DNA from: an uncultured Kineothrix sp.
GTDB lineage: Bacteria > Bacillota > Clostridia > Lachnospirales > Lachnospiraceae
Assembly: GCA_910588855.1 (NCBI GenBank)
Contig: CAJUSR010000004.1
Coordinates: forward strand, 124,001-188,000
DNA: 64,000 bases
Direction of reading: 5' to 3'
This document shows positions 34,344 to 42,708 of the stretch, piece by piece. The notes beneath the pieces are model-generated. The model did not search any database. It was given only the letters and a program-made list of their open reading frames with translations, and was not told the origin of the DNA. How positions within the stretch are numbered: the first letter of the stretch is position 1; every line of letters starts with the position of its first letter. A program made the translations under genes and the position numbers.

Positions 34344-35611
34344 AAGTATTAATCGTCGGAAGCGGAGGGCGAGAGCATGCAATAGCGGCAAGCGTGGCGA
34401 AGAGTACAAAGGTGGATAAGATTTACTGTGCGCCGGGCAATGCCGGTATTGGCAGTCTGGCGGAATGCGTACCTATTGGAGCGATGGAATTTGACAAAAT
34501 CGTTTCGTTTGCCAAGGAAAAAGACATTGATTTGACTATCGTAGGGATGGATGACCCTTTGGTAGGGGGATTGGTGGACGAACTGGAAGCTGCGGGGCTG
34601 CGGGCTTTCGGGCCGAGGAAGAACGCGGCGGTATTGGAAGGGAGCAAAGCGTTTTCCAAGGATTTAATGAAAAAATATAAGATACCTACCGCGAAATATG
34701 AGAATTTCGATGATGCAAAGCAGGCAGAGGCATATTTGGAAACGGCAAAATTCCCGGTGGTTTTGAAAGCGGATGGGCTGGCGCTTGGAAAAGGTGTTCT
34801 GATTTGCAAGGATTTGGAGGAAGCGAAAGAAGGCGTAAAATCCATTATGCTGGACAAAAAGTTTGGCTCGGCAGGAAACCAGATGGTGATTGAAGAGTTT
34901 ATGACAGGGCGGGAAGTTTCGGTGCTTTCTTTTGTGGATGGGAAAACAATCAAGACGATGACTTCAGCGCAGGACCATAAACGCGCTTTGGATGGAGATA
35001 AAGGGTTAAATACGGGAGGTATGGGAACGTTTTCACCCAGCCCGTTTTATACGGAAGAAGTGGATAAGTTCTGCAGGGAACATATTTACCAGCCTACGGT
35101 GGACGCTATGGCGGCAGAGGGGAGGGAATTTAAAGGGATTATTTTCTTTGGCCTTATGCTGACGCAGGAGGGACCGAAAGTTTTGGAGTACAATGCAAGG
35201 TTTGGGGATCCGGAGGCTCAGGTGGTGCTTCCGCGGATGAAGAACGATTTGATTGAGGTGGTTTCGGCATGTATTGACGGGAAGCTGGACGAAATTGATT
35301 TACAGTTTGAAAAAAATGCGGCAGTCTGCGTTGTCCTTGCTTCGGAAGGATATCCGGTAGACTATAAAAAGGGATTTGCTATACATGGTCTGGAAAGCTT
35401 TGAAGGGAAAGAAGGGTATTATTGTTTCCACGCAGGCACAAAGAAGACGGAAAACGGGATTGTAACAAATGGAGGACGAGTGCTTGGCATAACCGCAAAG
35501 GGAAGGGATTTGAAAGAAGCCAGGGCAAATGCGTATGAAGCAACAAAGTGGGTTACATTTGAAAACAAATATATGCGCAATGATATTGGGAAAGCAATTG
35601 AGGAGGTATAG
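34340..35611 (+). CDS. purD: Phosphoribosylamine-glycine ligase
   Basis: 423 residues. Joins phosphoribosylamine and glycine using ATP. N-terminal VLIVGSGGREHAIA, ATP-grasp core KADGLALGKGV and MEYNARFGDPE-like VLEYNARFGDPEAQVVL are present. ATGA overlap with purN; five bases separate it from the zinc-ribbon gene. Confidence 0.95.
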   Translation: MKVLIVGSGGREHAIAASVAKSTKVDKIYCAPGNAGIGSLAECVPIGAMEFDKIVSFAKEKDIDLTIVGMDDPLVGGLVDELEAAGLRAFGPRKNAAVLEGSKAFSKDLMKKYKIPTAKYENFDDAKQAEAYLETAKFPVVLKADGLALGKGVLICKDLEEAKEGVKSIMLDKKFGSAGNQMVIEEFMTGREVSVLSFVDGKTIKTMTSAQDHKRALDGDKGLNTGGMGTFSPSPFYTEEVDKFCREHIYQPTVDAMAAEGREFKGIIFFGLMLTQEGPKVLEYNARFGDPEAQVVLPRMKNDLIEVVSACIDGKLDEIDLQFEKNAAVCVVLASEGYPVDYKKGFAIHGLESFEGKEGYYCFHAGTKKTENGIVTNGGRVLGITAKGRDLKEARANAYEATKWVTFENKYMRNDIGKAIEEV

Positions 35612-35616
35612 AGGTT

Positions 35617-36114
35617 ATGGCGATGGATGAGGCAAAAAAAGAAGCGCTTAAAATGGAAGCGTTAGGTATTACCAATTATAATAGGCCATATCTGTGTGAT
35701 GTGTGCGGCGGATTGATGGTATTTAAAGGCTGCGGGGAATATGAGTGTGAAGATTGCCATACAAAGGGCTTGGACGATTATGGCAAGGTACGTAATTATA
35801 TTGAGCAACATGCGGGAGCAAATTCCGCGGAAATCGAATCGGAGACAGGCGTAAGCCAGAAATCCATCCGACAGATGCTAAAAGAGTCCAAACTGGAAAT
35901 CACTTCTGATTCCGTTGCGTTTATGAAGTGCGAGTTTTGTGGGGAAAATATCCGCTCCGGCAGATTCTGCCAGAAGTGCGAAGTAACGTACCATAGGGAA
36001 AAAGAAAGACAGATGAAGGAAAAAATGAAGGGATTCGGATTGGAGAATGAAGAAGAACGGAGAGAACGCCAGAACCGTCAGAAAGGTGAAAGGCGCTTCC
36101 TTCGCGAAGAATAG
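35617..36114 (+). CDS. Zinc-ribbon/HTH protein of unknown role
   Basis: 165 residues. Residues 25-55 form a zinc ribbon (CDVCGGLMVF, CEDCHTKG), residues 60-95 a helix-turn-helix (NSAEIESETGVSQKSIRQML), and residues 108-125 a second ribbon (CEFCGENIRSGRFCQKC), followed by a highly charged tail. It resembles regulators found next to flagellar or cell-envelope genes in Clostridia but also occurs alone. It lies in the purD transcript. Confidence 0.65.
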   Translation: MAMDEAKKEALKMEALGITNYNRPYLCDVCGGLMVFKGCGEYECEDCHTKGLDDYGKVRNYIEQHAGANSAEIESETGVSQKSIRQMLKESKLEITSDSVAFMKCEFCGENIRSGRFCQKCEVTYHREKERQMKEKMKGFGLENEEERRERQNRQKGERRFLREE

Positions 36115-36157
36115 AAGGATTATAGTCCTAGAAATACGGATTAGAAAGGAAATACGG

Positions 36158-37579
36158 ATGAGAATATCATTAGGAAGAAAGTTTTTTACCATAATATCGG
36201 GCATTGTATTGGCTGTAGTGATTTTTATCGGAGTACCTGCAACGAGTATGGCTTATCAGCCGACGGTGGGGATTGTATCGGCAGCTGCAGCGAAGGTGAG
36301 GAAAGAGCCGAATACATCCAGCGATGTGGTGGGCAGTTTGCTGAAAGGGAGCAGCGTTACGATTACGGATGAGGTGACGGATAGTTCCGGCTCCGTGTGG
36401 TATAAGGTGACAGTAGAGAGCAATACAGGGTATATCCGCTCGGATTTGCTGATTAAAGCAACGGTTTCTACGCCCAATACGCAGACACAGAGCGTAAATT
36501 TATCCACAAATGCCAGCAAGCCTGCGGCGACTGCCGTAACACAGATTGCGGAAACAAAGGCGTATGTCAATTATAAAAGCGTTGTAGTGCGTCAGGGCGC
36601 TTCGACTGACCATGAAATTATGGGGTCAGTGGCAGAAAATACTCCGGTTATCATTACGGGGGAAGCGAAGGCAAGCAACGGTAAAAAATGGTATCAGATT
36701 CGGTATACCAATCAATCCGGAAGGGAAGTTGTAGGTTTTGTACGTTCGGATTTGTTGACAGTAGGCGACCCTCCGGCCGCGCCTGCAGCAACAGAAGCAC
36801 CTGCTGAGACGCCAGCCGAAACGCCTGCGGATCAGGCTCCGGCAGAAGGGGAAGGAACAGAGGCGCCGGAAGGCACGGAAGCAGCTCCGGCGGAAGGTAC
36901 GGAAGAGACTCCGACAGAAGCCCCGGTAGAGGAACCGGTTCCGGCAGAACCGGAGGTGAAACCGGATTATGAAATGGTATTCACGCAGAACGATGAGGGC
37001 GTGGAAGAATGGTTCCTGTATGACAATATCAACGGAACGAGACAGGCTTTATCAAATCTCCAGGCAGCGGCAGCGGCTGGGGCGAATATGGGTGAAGTGG
37101 ACAGCGAACAGCTTTCCACCCAGAAGATAATTATGATTGTTTTAGGCGTTGCGGTAGCCATTTTGGCAATCACAGTCGTGCTGCTTTTGTTCAAAATCAA
37201 AGATTTGTACAGCGATGACGAATATGAAGATGACGATGAAGATGACGAAGACGATGATGAGGATGAAGACGAAGACGAGGATGACGAAGACGATGATGAG
37301 GATGACGAAGAGGAAGAAGTAGAAAAGAAAAGGTCAAAGAAAAGGACAATGGCGGATAGCCTCAAAGCTGTCAATAATGCAGGGAGCGTAAAGGTAGCGA
37401 AGGAAAAAGAGAAAAGCAGCATTACTATAAAGAATGTAGAGTATATTCCGGAAGAAGAGCCGTTTGAGCCGGGAAAAGCTGTTGTATCAAAACCACAGTC
37501 CAGAAGGAAGGCAAAGAATTTCCTGATAGATGATGATGAGTTTGAATTTGAATTTCTGAATATGGATGATAGAAATTAG
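36158..37579 (+). CDS. Membrane-anchored protein with two SH3b domains
   Basis: 473 residues from ATG 36158 after GAAAGGA. A signal peptide (KFFTIISGIVLAVVIFIGV) leads to two bacterial SH3 domains at about residues 35-95 and 135-205 (each with VRKEPNTSSDVVGSLLKG or VRQGASTDHEIMGSVAEN), a Pro/Ala/Glu/Thr linker, a membrane helix near residue 325 (IIMIVLGVAVAILAITVVLL) and a cytoplasmic tail with some 50 Asp/Glu residues, then a basic stretch. The SH3 domains probably bind peptidoglycan outside, so it may connect wall state with the cytoplasm. The acidic tail is an extreme repeat. Confidence 0.75.
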   Translation: MRISLGRKFFTIISGIVLAVVIFIGVPATSMAYQPTVGIVSAAAAKVRKEPNTSSDVVGSLLKGSSVTITDEVTDSSGSVWYKVTVESNTGYIRSDLLIKATVSTPNTQTQSVNLSTNASKPAATAVTQIAETKAYVNYKSVVVRQGASTDHEIMGSVAENTPVIITGEAKASNGKKWYQIRYTNQSGREVVGFVRSDLLTVGDPPAAPAATEAPAETPAETPADQAPAEGEGTEAPEGTEAAPAEGTEETPTEAPVEEPVPAEPEVKPDYEMVFTQNDEGVEEWFLYDNINGTRQALSNLQAAAAAGANMGEVDSEQLSTQKIIMIVLGVAVAILAITVVLLLFKIKDLYSDDEYEDDDEDDEDDDEDEDEDEDDEDDDEDDEEEEVEKKRSKKRTMADSLKAVNNAGSVKVAKEKEKSSITIKNVEYIPEEEPFEPGKAVVSKPQSRRKAKNFLIDDDEFEFEFLNMDDRN

Positions 37580-37647
37580 AATACTAAGAGGATGGGGTAT
37601 ATAGGAAGAGCCTGTATACCCTATCTATTTCCCAAAATACTTTTTGG

Positions 37648-37684
37648 TTGACAGGAAATTCATGCTGTTATAATATTTGTATAA
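37648..37684 (+). promoter_or_regulatory. Promoter and palindromic operator of the gntR-clpC unit
   Basis: TTGACA (37648-37653) and TAATAT (37671-37676) are 17 bp apart. The palindrome TTATA-N7-TATAA (37668-37684) covers the minus-10 box and is a plausible autoregulatory site for the GntR protein. Confidence 0.65.
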
Positions 37685-37723
37685 CAATAAGATTTTTGAG
37701 TGGGAAGAAGGCGGAGCCAGGGC

Positions 37724-38101
37724 ATGATAATAGAAATTGATTTTAACAGTGATGAAGCATTATACTTGCAGCTTAGGAACCAGATTATACTGGGGATAGC
37801 CACTTCCCGAATCAGGGAAGGGGATGAGCTTCCTTCGGTGCGGCAGCTTGCAGGGGATATCGGCATTAATATGCACACGGTAAATAAAGCATATACCGTC
37901 CTCAGGCAGGAAGGGTTTGTAAAAGTGGATCGGCGCCGGGGGGCGGTTGTTTCCATTGATGCGGATCGAATGGAGACCGTAAAGGAACTCCGCAAAGAGT
38001 TAGAAGTGATTCTTGCAAAAGTAAGCTGCAAGAATATTTCCAAGGAAGAAGTACATGCTCTTATTGATGAAATATATGAAGATTATGGAGGAATCAATTG
38101 A
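37724..38101 (+). CDS. YtrA-type GntR regulator
   Basis: 125 residues from ATG 37724. A winged helix (ALYLQLRNQIILGIATSRIR, DELPSVRQLAGDIGINMHTV, NKAYTVLRQEGFV) is followed by a short 50-residue tail, the size of YtrA-class members that sense small signals or respond to envelope stress. Its TGA overlaps the ATG of clpC, so it is cotranscribed with and probably controls clpC. Confidence 0.88.
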   Translation: MIIEIDFNSDEALYLQLRNQIILGIATSRIREGDELPSVRQLAGDIGINMHTVNKAYTVLRQEGFVKVDRRRGAVVSIDADRMETVKELRKELEVILAKVSCKNISKEEVHALIDEIYEDYGGIN

Positions 38102-40557
38102 TGCAGCCACAGTTTACGGAAAAAGCAAACGCAGCATTGCTGTTGGCGGAGAAGACAGCGGCAAGCTTAAGGCAGGGATATGTAGGGACCGAGCATATTT
38201 TAGCAGGACTTTTAAAAGAAGGAACGGGGGTTGCTGCAAAAGTCCTTACGGAAAACGGTGTAGAGGAGACGCAACTTCTTGAAATGATTAAAGAACTGAT
38301 AACACCGGATACAGGGGTGTTGGCAAAGGACAGAGACGGCTATTCACCAAGAGCAATAAAAGTGTTGGAAGAAGCATACCGTCAAACGGAACGGTTTGAG
38401 ACGGAACGGACGGGAACGGAACATATCTTGCTGGCATTAATTAAAGAAGGGGAAAATGTTGCAATCAGGCTATTGAATACTTTGGGCATATCTTTGCAGA
38501 AGGTTTATGTAGATACGCTGATTGCTATGGGACAGGACGGCGCTTTGTACAAAGAAGACCTGACCAAAAAGCAGGGGGGAAGAAAGAAAGGCGGGGCTTC
38601 TGTTCTTGACCAATACAGCCGTGACTTGACCGCTCTGGCAAGGAAAGGGGAATTAGACCCGGTGATTGGCAGAGAAGAGGAAATCGGCAGAGTAATCCAG
38701 ATTTTGAGCAGGCGCACGAAGAATAACCCTTGCCTGATTGGGGAACCGGGAGTAGGAAAAACTGCAGTGGTGGAAGGGCTTGCCCTACGGATTGTAGAGG
38801 GGGAAGTTCCTTTTACGGTGCAGGATAAAAGAGTGCTGACCCTCGATTTGTCAGGTATGGTGGCAGGGAGCAAATACCGGGGGGAATTTGAAGAACGGAT
38901 TAAAAAGGTGATTAAGGAAGTGATAGCCGACGGGAATGTGATTTTGTTTGTCGATGAAATGCATACGATAATCGGCGCCGGAGGAGCAGAAGGGGCGATT
39001 GATGCTTCTAATATTTTGAAACCTTCCTTAGCGAGGGGGGAAATCCAATTGATTGGCGCTACTACGATTTCCGAATACCGGAAATATGTGGAAAAGGATG
39101 CAGCCCTTGAACGCCGTTTCCAGCCGGTAAATGTAGAAGAGCCTTCCGAGGAAGAGGCAGTCCGCATTCTGAAAGGCATTGCAGGAAAATATGAAGAACA
39201 TCATCATGTAACCATACGTGAGGATGCCATAGAAGCGGCTGTAGCATTATCCACCCGCTACATCAATGACAGGAATTTGCCGGATAAAGCGATTGATTTA
39301 ATTGACGAGGCTGCTGCGGCCCTGCGGCTGAAATCAATGCATGTACCGGAAAAAATGAAAGAAATGGCGGAAGAGATTACCAAAATTGACGTGCAGATAG
39401 AGCGCTCGATTCGGATGGAGGCATTTAGCCAAGCCGGGGAACTGAAGCGTAACCAGAATGCATTGATGAAAAAATATGATAGGATGAAGCAGCGTTTTGG
39501 CAGAAGCCAGACGGAACGCAAATATGTGGTTGGGGAAAACGAGATTGCGGAAGTTGTGGCAATGTGGACAAAAATACCGGTGAAAAGGCTGACTGAAAAG
39601 GAAAGCGAGCGGCTGTTGAAACTGGAGTCGATTCTCCATCAGCGTGTAATCGGGCAAGAGGAAGCTGTGTCTGCGGTAGCCAGAGCAATGCGCAGGGGAC
39701 GCGTTGGGCTTCAGGATCCAAATCGCCCGATTGGCTCTTTTCTGTTTTTGGGGCCTACCGGGGTCGGGAAGACAGAACTTAGCAAAGCGTTGGCAGAAGC
39801 CATGTTCGGTTCAGAGAATGCGTTGATAAGGGTAGATATGTCGGAATATATGGAAGGGCATTCTGTATCGAAAATGATAGGTTCGCCTCCGGGATATGTG
39901 GGATTTGACGAAGGCGGGCAATTGAGCGAAAAAGTAAGAAGAAACCCCTATTCCGTAGTCCTTTTTGACGAAATTGAAAAGGCTCATCCCGATGTGTTTA
40001 ATATCTTGCTGCAAGTCTTGGATGACGGGCACATTACGGATTCCAAGGGTCGTAAAGTGAACTTTAAAAATACAATATTGATTATGACTTCCAACGCGGG
40101 GGCGCAGAGGATTGTAGATCCGAAGAATCTTGGCTTTTCGGTGCAGTCGGATGAAAAGAAAGATTACGATAAGATGAAATCGGGAGTGATGGAAGAGGTA
40201 AAGCGTCTTTTCAAGCCGGAATTTATCAACCGTATTGATGAAATTATGGTATTCCATCCGTTACACAAAGAAAATATGAAACAGATTATTACCCTCTTGG
40301 CCAGGAATCTGTCAAAACGGTGCAAAGAGCAGATGGATATCAGCCTGACACTGACTTCCTCTTTAAAAGAATTTATCATAGAGGAACATGCGGACAGCAA
40401 GATGGGGGCAAGGCCATTGAAACGTGCCATACAGACGGTGATTGAAGATGCTTTGGCAGAGGAGATTTTGGCAGGTCGCATCAAACCGGGCGATAACGTC
40501 AGCGTTGGGGTAAGGGATAAAAAAGTAGTTTTCCATAGTAAAAAATTAGTGGATTAA
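38101..40557 (+). CDS. clpC: ATP-dependent Clp protease ATPase ClpC
   Basis: 818 residues. Two N-terminal Clp repeats (residues 1-145), AAA+ D1 with GEPGVGKTAVVEGLA and the pore region, a middle domain (about 405-460), and D2 with LGPTGVGKTELSKALAE and sensor motifs. It unfolds damaged proteins for ClpP. In most Firmicutes clpC lies in ctsR-mcsA-mcsB-clpC; here those are absent and a GntR gene takes the upstream place. Confidence 0.95.
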   Translation: MQPQFTEKANAALLLAEKTAASLRQGYVGTEHILAGLLKEGTGVAAKVLTENGVEETQLLEMIKELITPDTGVLAKDRDGYSPRAIKVLEEAYRQTERFETERTGTEHILLALIKEGENVAIRLLNTLGISLQKVYVDTLIAMGQDGALYKEDLTKKQGGRKKGGASVLDQYSRDLTALARKGELDPVIGREEEIGRVIQILSRRTKNNPCLIGEPGVGKTAVVEGLALRIVEGEVPFTVQDKRVLTLDLSGMVAGSKYRGEFEERIKKVIKEVIADGNVILFVDEMHTIIGAGGAEGAIDASNILKPSLARGEIQLIGATTISEYRKYVEKDAALERRFQPVNVEEPSEEEAVRILKGIAGKYEEHHHVTIREDAIEAAVALSTRYINDRNLPDKAIDLIDEAAAALRLKSMHVPEKMKEMAEEITKIDVQIERSIRMEAFSQAGELKRNQNALMKKYDRMKQRFGRSQTERKYVVGENEIAEVVAMWTKIPVKRLTEKESERLLKLESILHQRVIGQEEAVSAVARAMRRGRVGLQDPNRPIGSFLFLGPTGVGKTELSKALAEAMFGSENALIRVDMSEYMEGHSVSKMIGSPPGYVGFDEGGQLSEKVRRNPYSVVLFDEIEKAHPDVFNILLQVLDDGHITDSKGRKVNFKNTILIMTSNAGAQRIVDPKNLGFSVQSDEKKDYDKMKSGVMEEVKRLFKPEFINRIDEIMVFHPLHKENMKQIITLLARNLSKRCKEQMDISLTLTSSLKEFIIEEHADSKMGARPLKRAIQTVIEDALAEEILAGRIKPGDNVSVGVRDKKVVFHSKKLVD

Positions 40558-40634
40558 ATGGGGAAAATGTATTATACTGTAGTATAGAATGCGTGGGAGG
40601 AAAAGCGCATAAGAGGTTTAGGAGGACATAAGAA

Positions 40635-41045
40635 ATGGCAGTGGTGGAAGAATTACTCCGCGGAGAGGACGGAGGGGCAATCAGTTTTGGCAACCACAAA
40701 CTGGAAGAAAAAGCGAAATTAGTGGATTTTGAGTTCGGCGGAGACTTATGGAAAGTAAAGACTTATAAGACGATGACGAAATTGGAAAAGAACGGAATGT
40801 TTGTCTATGAGTCAGTGCCGGGTACAAGTGTGAATGGTTTTAAGGAAACACAGGACGGGATTTGTTTTACGGTGGAAGGCAATGAAGATGCGCAGATTAC
40901 CGTAGGGCTTCAGGATGAAACAGAGTACGAAGTATTTATAAATAATGGGAGCATCGGTAAGATGCGTACGAACCTTGGCGGAAAGCTGAATTTAAGTGTA
41001 GAGCTTGCAGAAGCAGGGGAAGTGGAAGTCAGGGTAGAAAAATAA
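40635..41045 (+). CDS. Conserved hypothetical protein
   Basis: 136 residues after AGGAGGACAT. The product is beta-rich and acidic without membrane segments: VDFEFGGDLWKVKTYKTMTK, then GICFTVEGNEDAQITVGLQD and a C-terminal AGEVEVRVEK. It looks like a small all-beta fold of the carbohydrate-binding kind. A small palindrome, TATACTGTAGTATA, at about 40573-40586 lies in its upstream region. Function unknown. Confidence 0.65.
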   Translation: MAVVEELLRGEDGGAISFGNHKLEEKAKLVDFEFGGDLWKVKTYKTMTKLEKNGMFVYESVPGTSVNGFKETQDGICFTVEGNEDAQITVGLQDETEYEVFINNGSIGKMRTNLGGKLNLSVELAEAGEVEVRVEK

Positions 41046-41104
41046 GAAAAATAGAAAAGCCGGGTAGGCGCAGCTTATTAGCCGGCAGGAAGAAAACGTT
41101 CTTG

Positions 41105-41143
41105 AAACGGGACAATCATCAATAAATGAAAGTCCCGTTTTTT
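41105..41143 (+). terminator. Intrinsic terminator
   Basis: AACGGGAC (41106-41113) pairs with GTCCCGTT (41132-41139) and is followed by a T run. Confidence 0.9.
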
Positions 41144-41179
41144 CTCCGTTCAAAAAGAGGAAAAGGTGAAAAGAGAAAA

Positions 41180-41276
41180 ATTTTCAATCATTTTCAATCC
41201 TGGGTTTGTGTCTGCGCGGCGCCCCACAAAACCAAAATCCGGATTGGCCGGATGCAATAAAGCTGCGCAGAAAAGG
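41180..41276 (+). repeat. Dispersed hairpin-pseudoknot element, copy 2 (before radA)
   Basis: GGTTTGTG (41203-41210) pairs with CACAAAACC (41225-41233) with one bulge; CTGCGCGGC (41212-41220) pairs with GCTGCGCAG (41262-41270) with one wobble. A small hairpin (ATCCGG/CCGGAT) lies between. The changes relative to copies 1 and 3 keep both stems paired. Confidence 0.72.
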
Positions 41277-41284
41277 GGGAAAAC

Positions 41285-42661
41285 ATGGCAAAGCTTAAAA
41301 ATGCAACTGTGTTTTTTTGTCAGGAATGCGGATATGAGTCGGTAAAATGGATGGGACAGTGCCCCGGATGTAAAGCATGGAATACTTTTGTGGAAGAAAG
41401 GGCCGGTGCCGGAGGCAAAAGGGCAACTGGAAATAGGAAAACAGGGATAGATGGGCAAAAAGCGGAACCGGCAAAGCTGTCACAAGTCTCTATGAGCAAA
41501 GAAGATCGGATTCGCACAAAAATAGGGGAACTGGACAGGGTATTGGGAGGCGGGATTGTTCCCGGTTCCTTAACTTTGGTAGGAGGGGATCCGGGCATCG
41601 GAAAGTCTACGCTTTTGCTGCAAGTATGCCAGAAGCTGGAAAACGGGGGCTGTCAGGTGCTATATATATCCGGCGAGGAATCATTAAAACAGATAAAAAT
41701 CAGGGCGGAACGCATCGGTGAATTTGGCGATAATCTGCTGTTGCTTTGCGAAACTAATTTGGATATGATAAAAGAGACGATTTACCAAATCAGGCCTCAG
41801 GCGGTAGTGATTGATTCCATTCAGACAATGTACAGCGAAGAGGTGTCGGCAGCTCCGGGAAGCGTTTCCCAGGTTAGGGAGGCTACCGGCGTTTTTCTGC
41901 AGATTGCCAAGGGGCTGAACGTTTCTATTTTTATTGTGGGCCATGTCACAAAGGAAGGTACGGTAGCGGGGCCAAGGGTGTTGGAGCATATGGTAGATAC
42001 TGTATTGTACTTTGAAGGGGATAGGCATGCCTCTTACCGGATACTCCGCGGAGTAAAGAACCGGTTTGGCTCTACGAATGAAATAGGGGTATTTGAAATG
42101 CGGGAAGAAGGGCTGGCAGAAGTAAAAAACCCGTCGGAGTTTATGCTGGATGGGCGGCCGGAAAATGCCAACGGTTCTGTAGTCGCATGTTCTATGGAGG
42201 GAACCAGACCGATTTTAATTGAAATACAGGCGCTTGTCTGCGGCAGTAATTTTGGTATCCCGCGCAGGCAGGCTACCGGTACGGATTTTAATAGGGTCAA
42301 TCTATTGATGGCTGTGTTGGAGAAGCGGGTAGGGCTTCCTTTATCGGGATGCGATGCCTACGTTAATCTTGCCGGAGGGATAAAAATAACGGAGCCGGCC
42401 ATTGATTTGGGCATTGTTATGGCTATTGTTTCCAGTTATAAAAACCGTATGGTGGATAATCGTATGCTGGTGTTCGGGGAGGTGGGCCTAAGCGGCGAAG
42501 TGCGTGGGGTGAGTATGGCCGGGCAGCGGCTTCAGGAAGCAAAGAAGCTGGGATTTACCACATGTGTGATGCCGGCGGTCTGCATGAAAGGTTTAAAAAA
42601 CATGGATGGTATTAAAGTAATCGGCGTAAAATCGGTACAGGATGCCATTGACTTAATCTAA
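41285..42661 (+). CDS. radA: DNA repair protein RadA
   Basis: 458 residues. N-terminal zinc finger (CQECGYESVKWMGQCPGCKAW), RecA-like core with GGDPGIGKSTLLLQ, the KNRFGSTNEIGVFEM motif (KNRFG) and a C-terminal Lon-like domain. It drives branch migration in recombination. The start follows the pseudoknot repeat at once. Confidence 0.95.
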   Translation: MAKLKNATVFFCQECGYESVKWMGQCPGCKAWNTFVEERAGAGGKRATGNRKTGIDGQKAEPAKLSQVSMSKEDRIRTKIGELDRVLGGGIVPGSLTLVGGDPGIGKSTLLLQVCQKLENGGCQVLYISGEESLKQIKIRAERIGEFGDNLLLLCETNLDMIKETIYQIRPQAVVIDSIQTMYSEEVSAAPGSVSQVREATGVFLQIAKGLNVSIFIVGHVTKEGTVAGPRVLEHMVDTVLYFEGDRHASYRILRGVKNRFGSTNEIGVFEMREEGLAEVKNPSEFMLDGRPENANGSVVACSMEGTRPILIEIQALVCGSNFGIPRRQATGTDFNRVNLLMAVLEKRVGLPLSGCDAYVNLAGGIKITEPAIDLGIVMAIVSSYKNRMVDNRMLVFGEVGLSGEVRGVSMAGQRLQEAKKLGFTTCVMPAVCMKGLKNMDGIKVIGVKSVQDAIDLI

Positions 42662-42708
42662 GGGAAGGGCATAAGCGCTTTCCCCATATAAAGGAGTGGA
42701 AAAGTCAA

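Noticed and set aside
36967..37422. Minus-strand Ser-rich frame
   Set aside because: It is the antisense of the Asp/Glu-rich tail of the SH3-domain protein.
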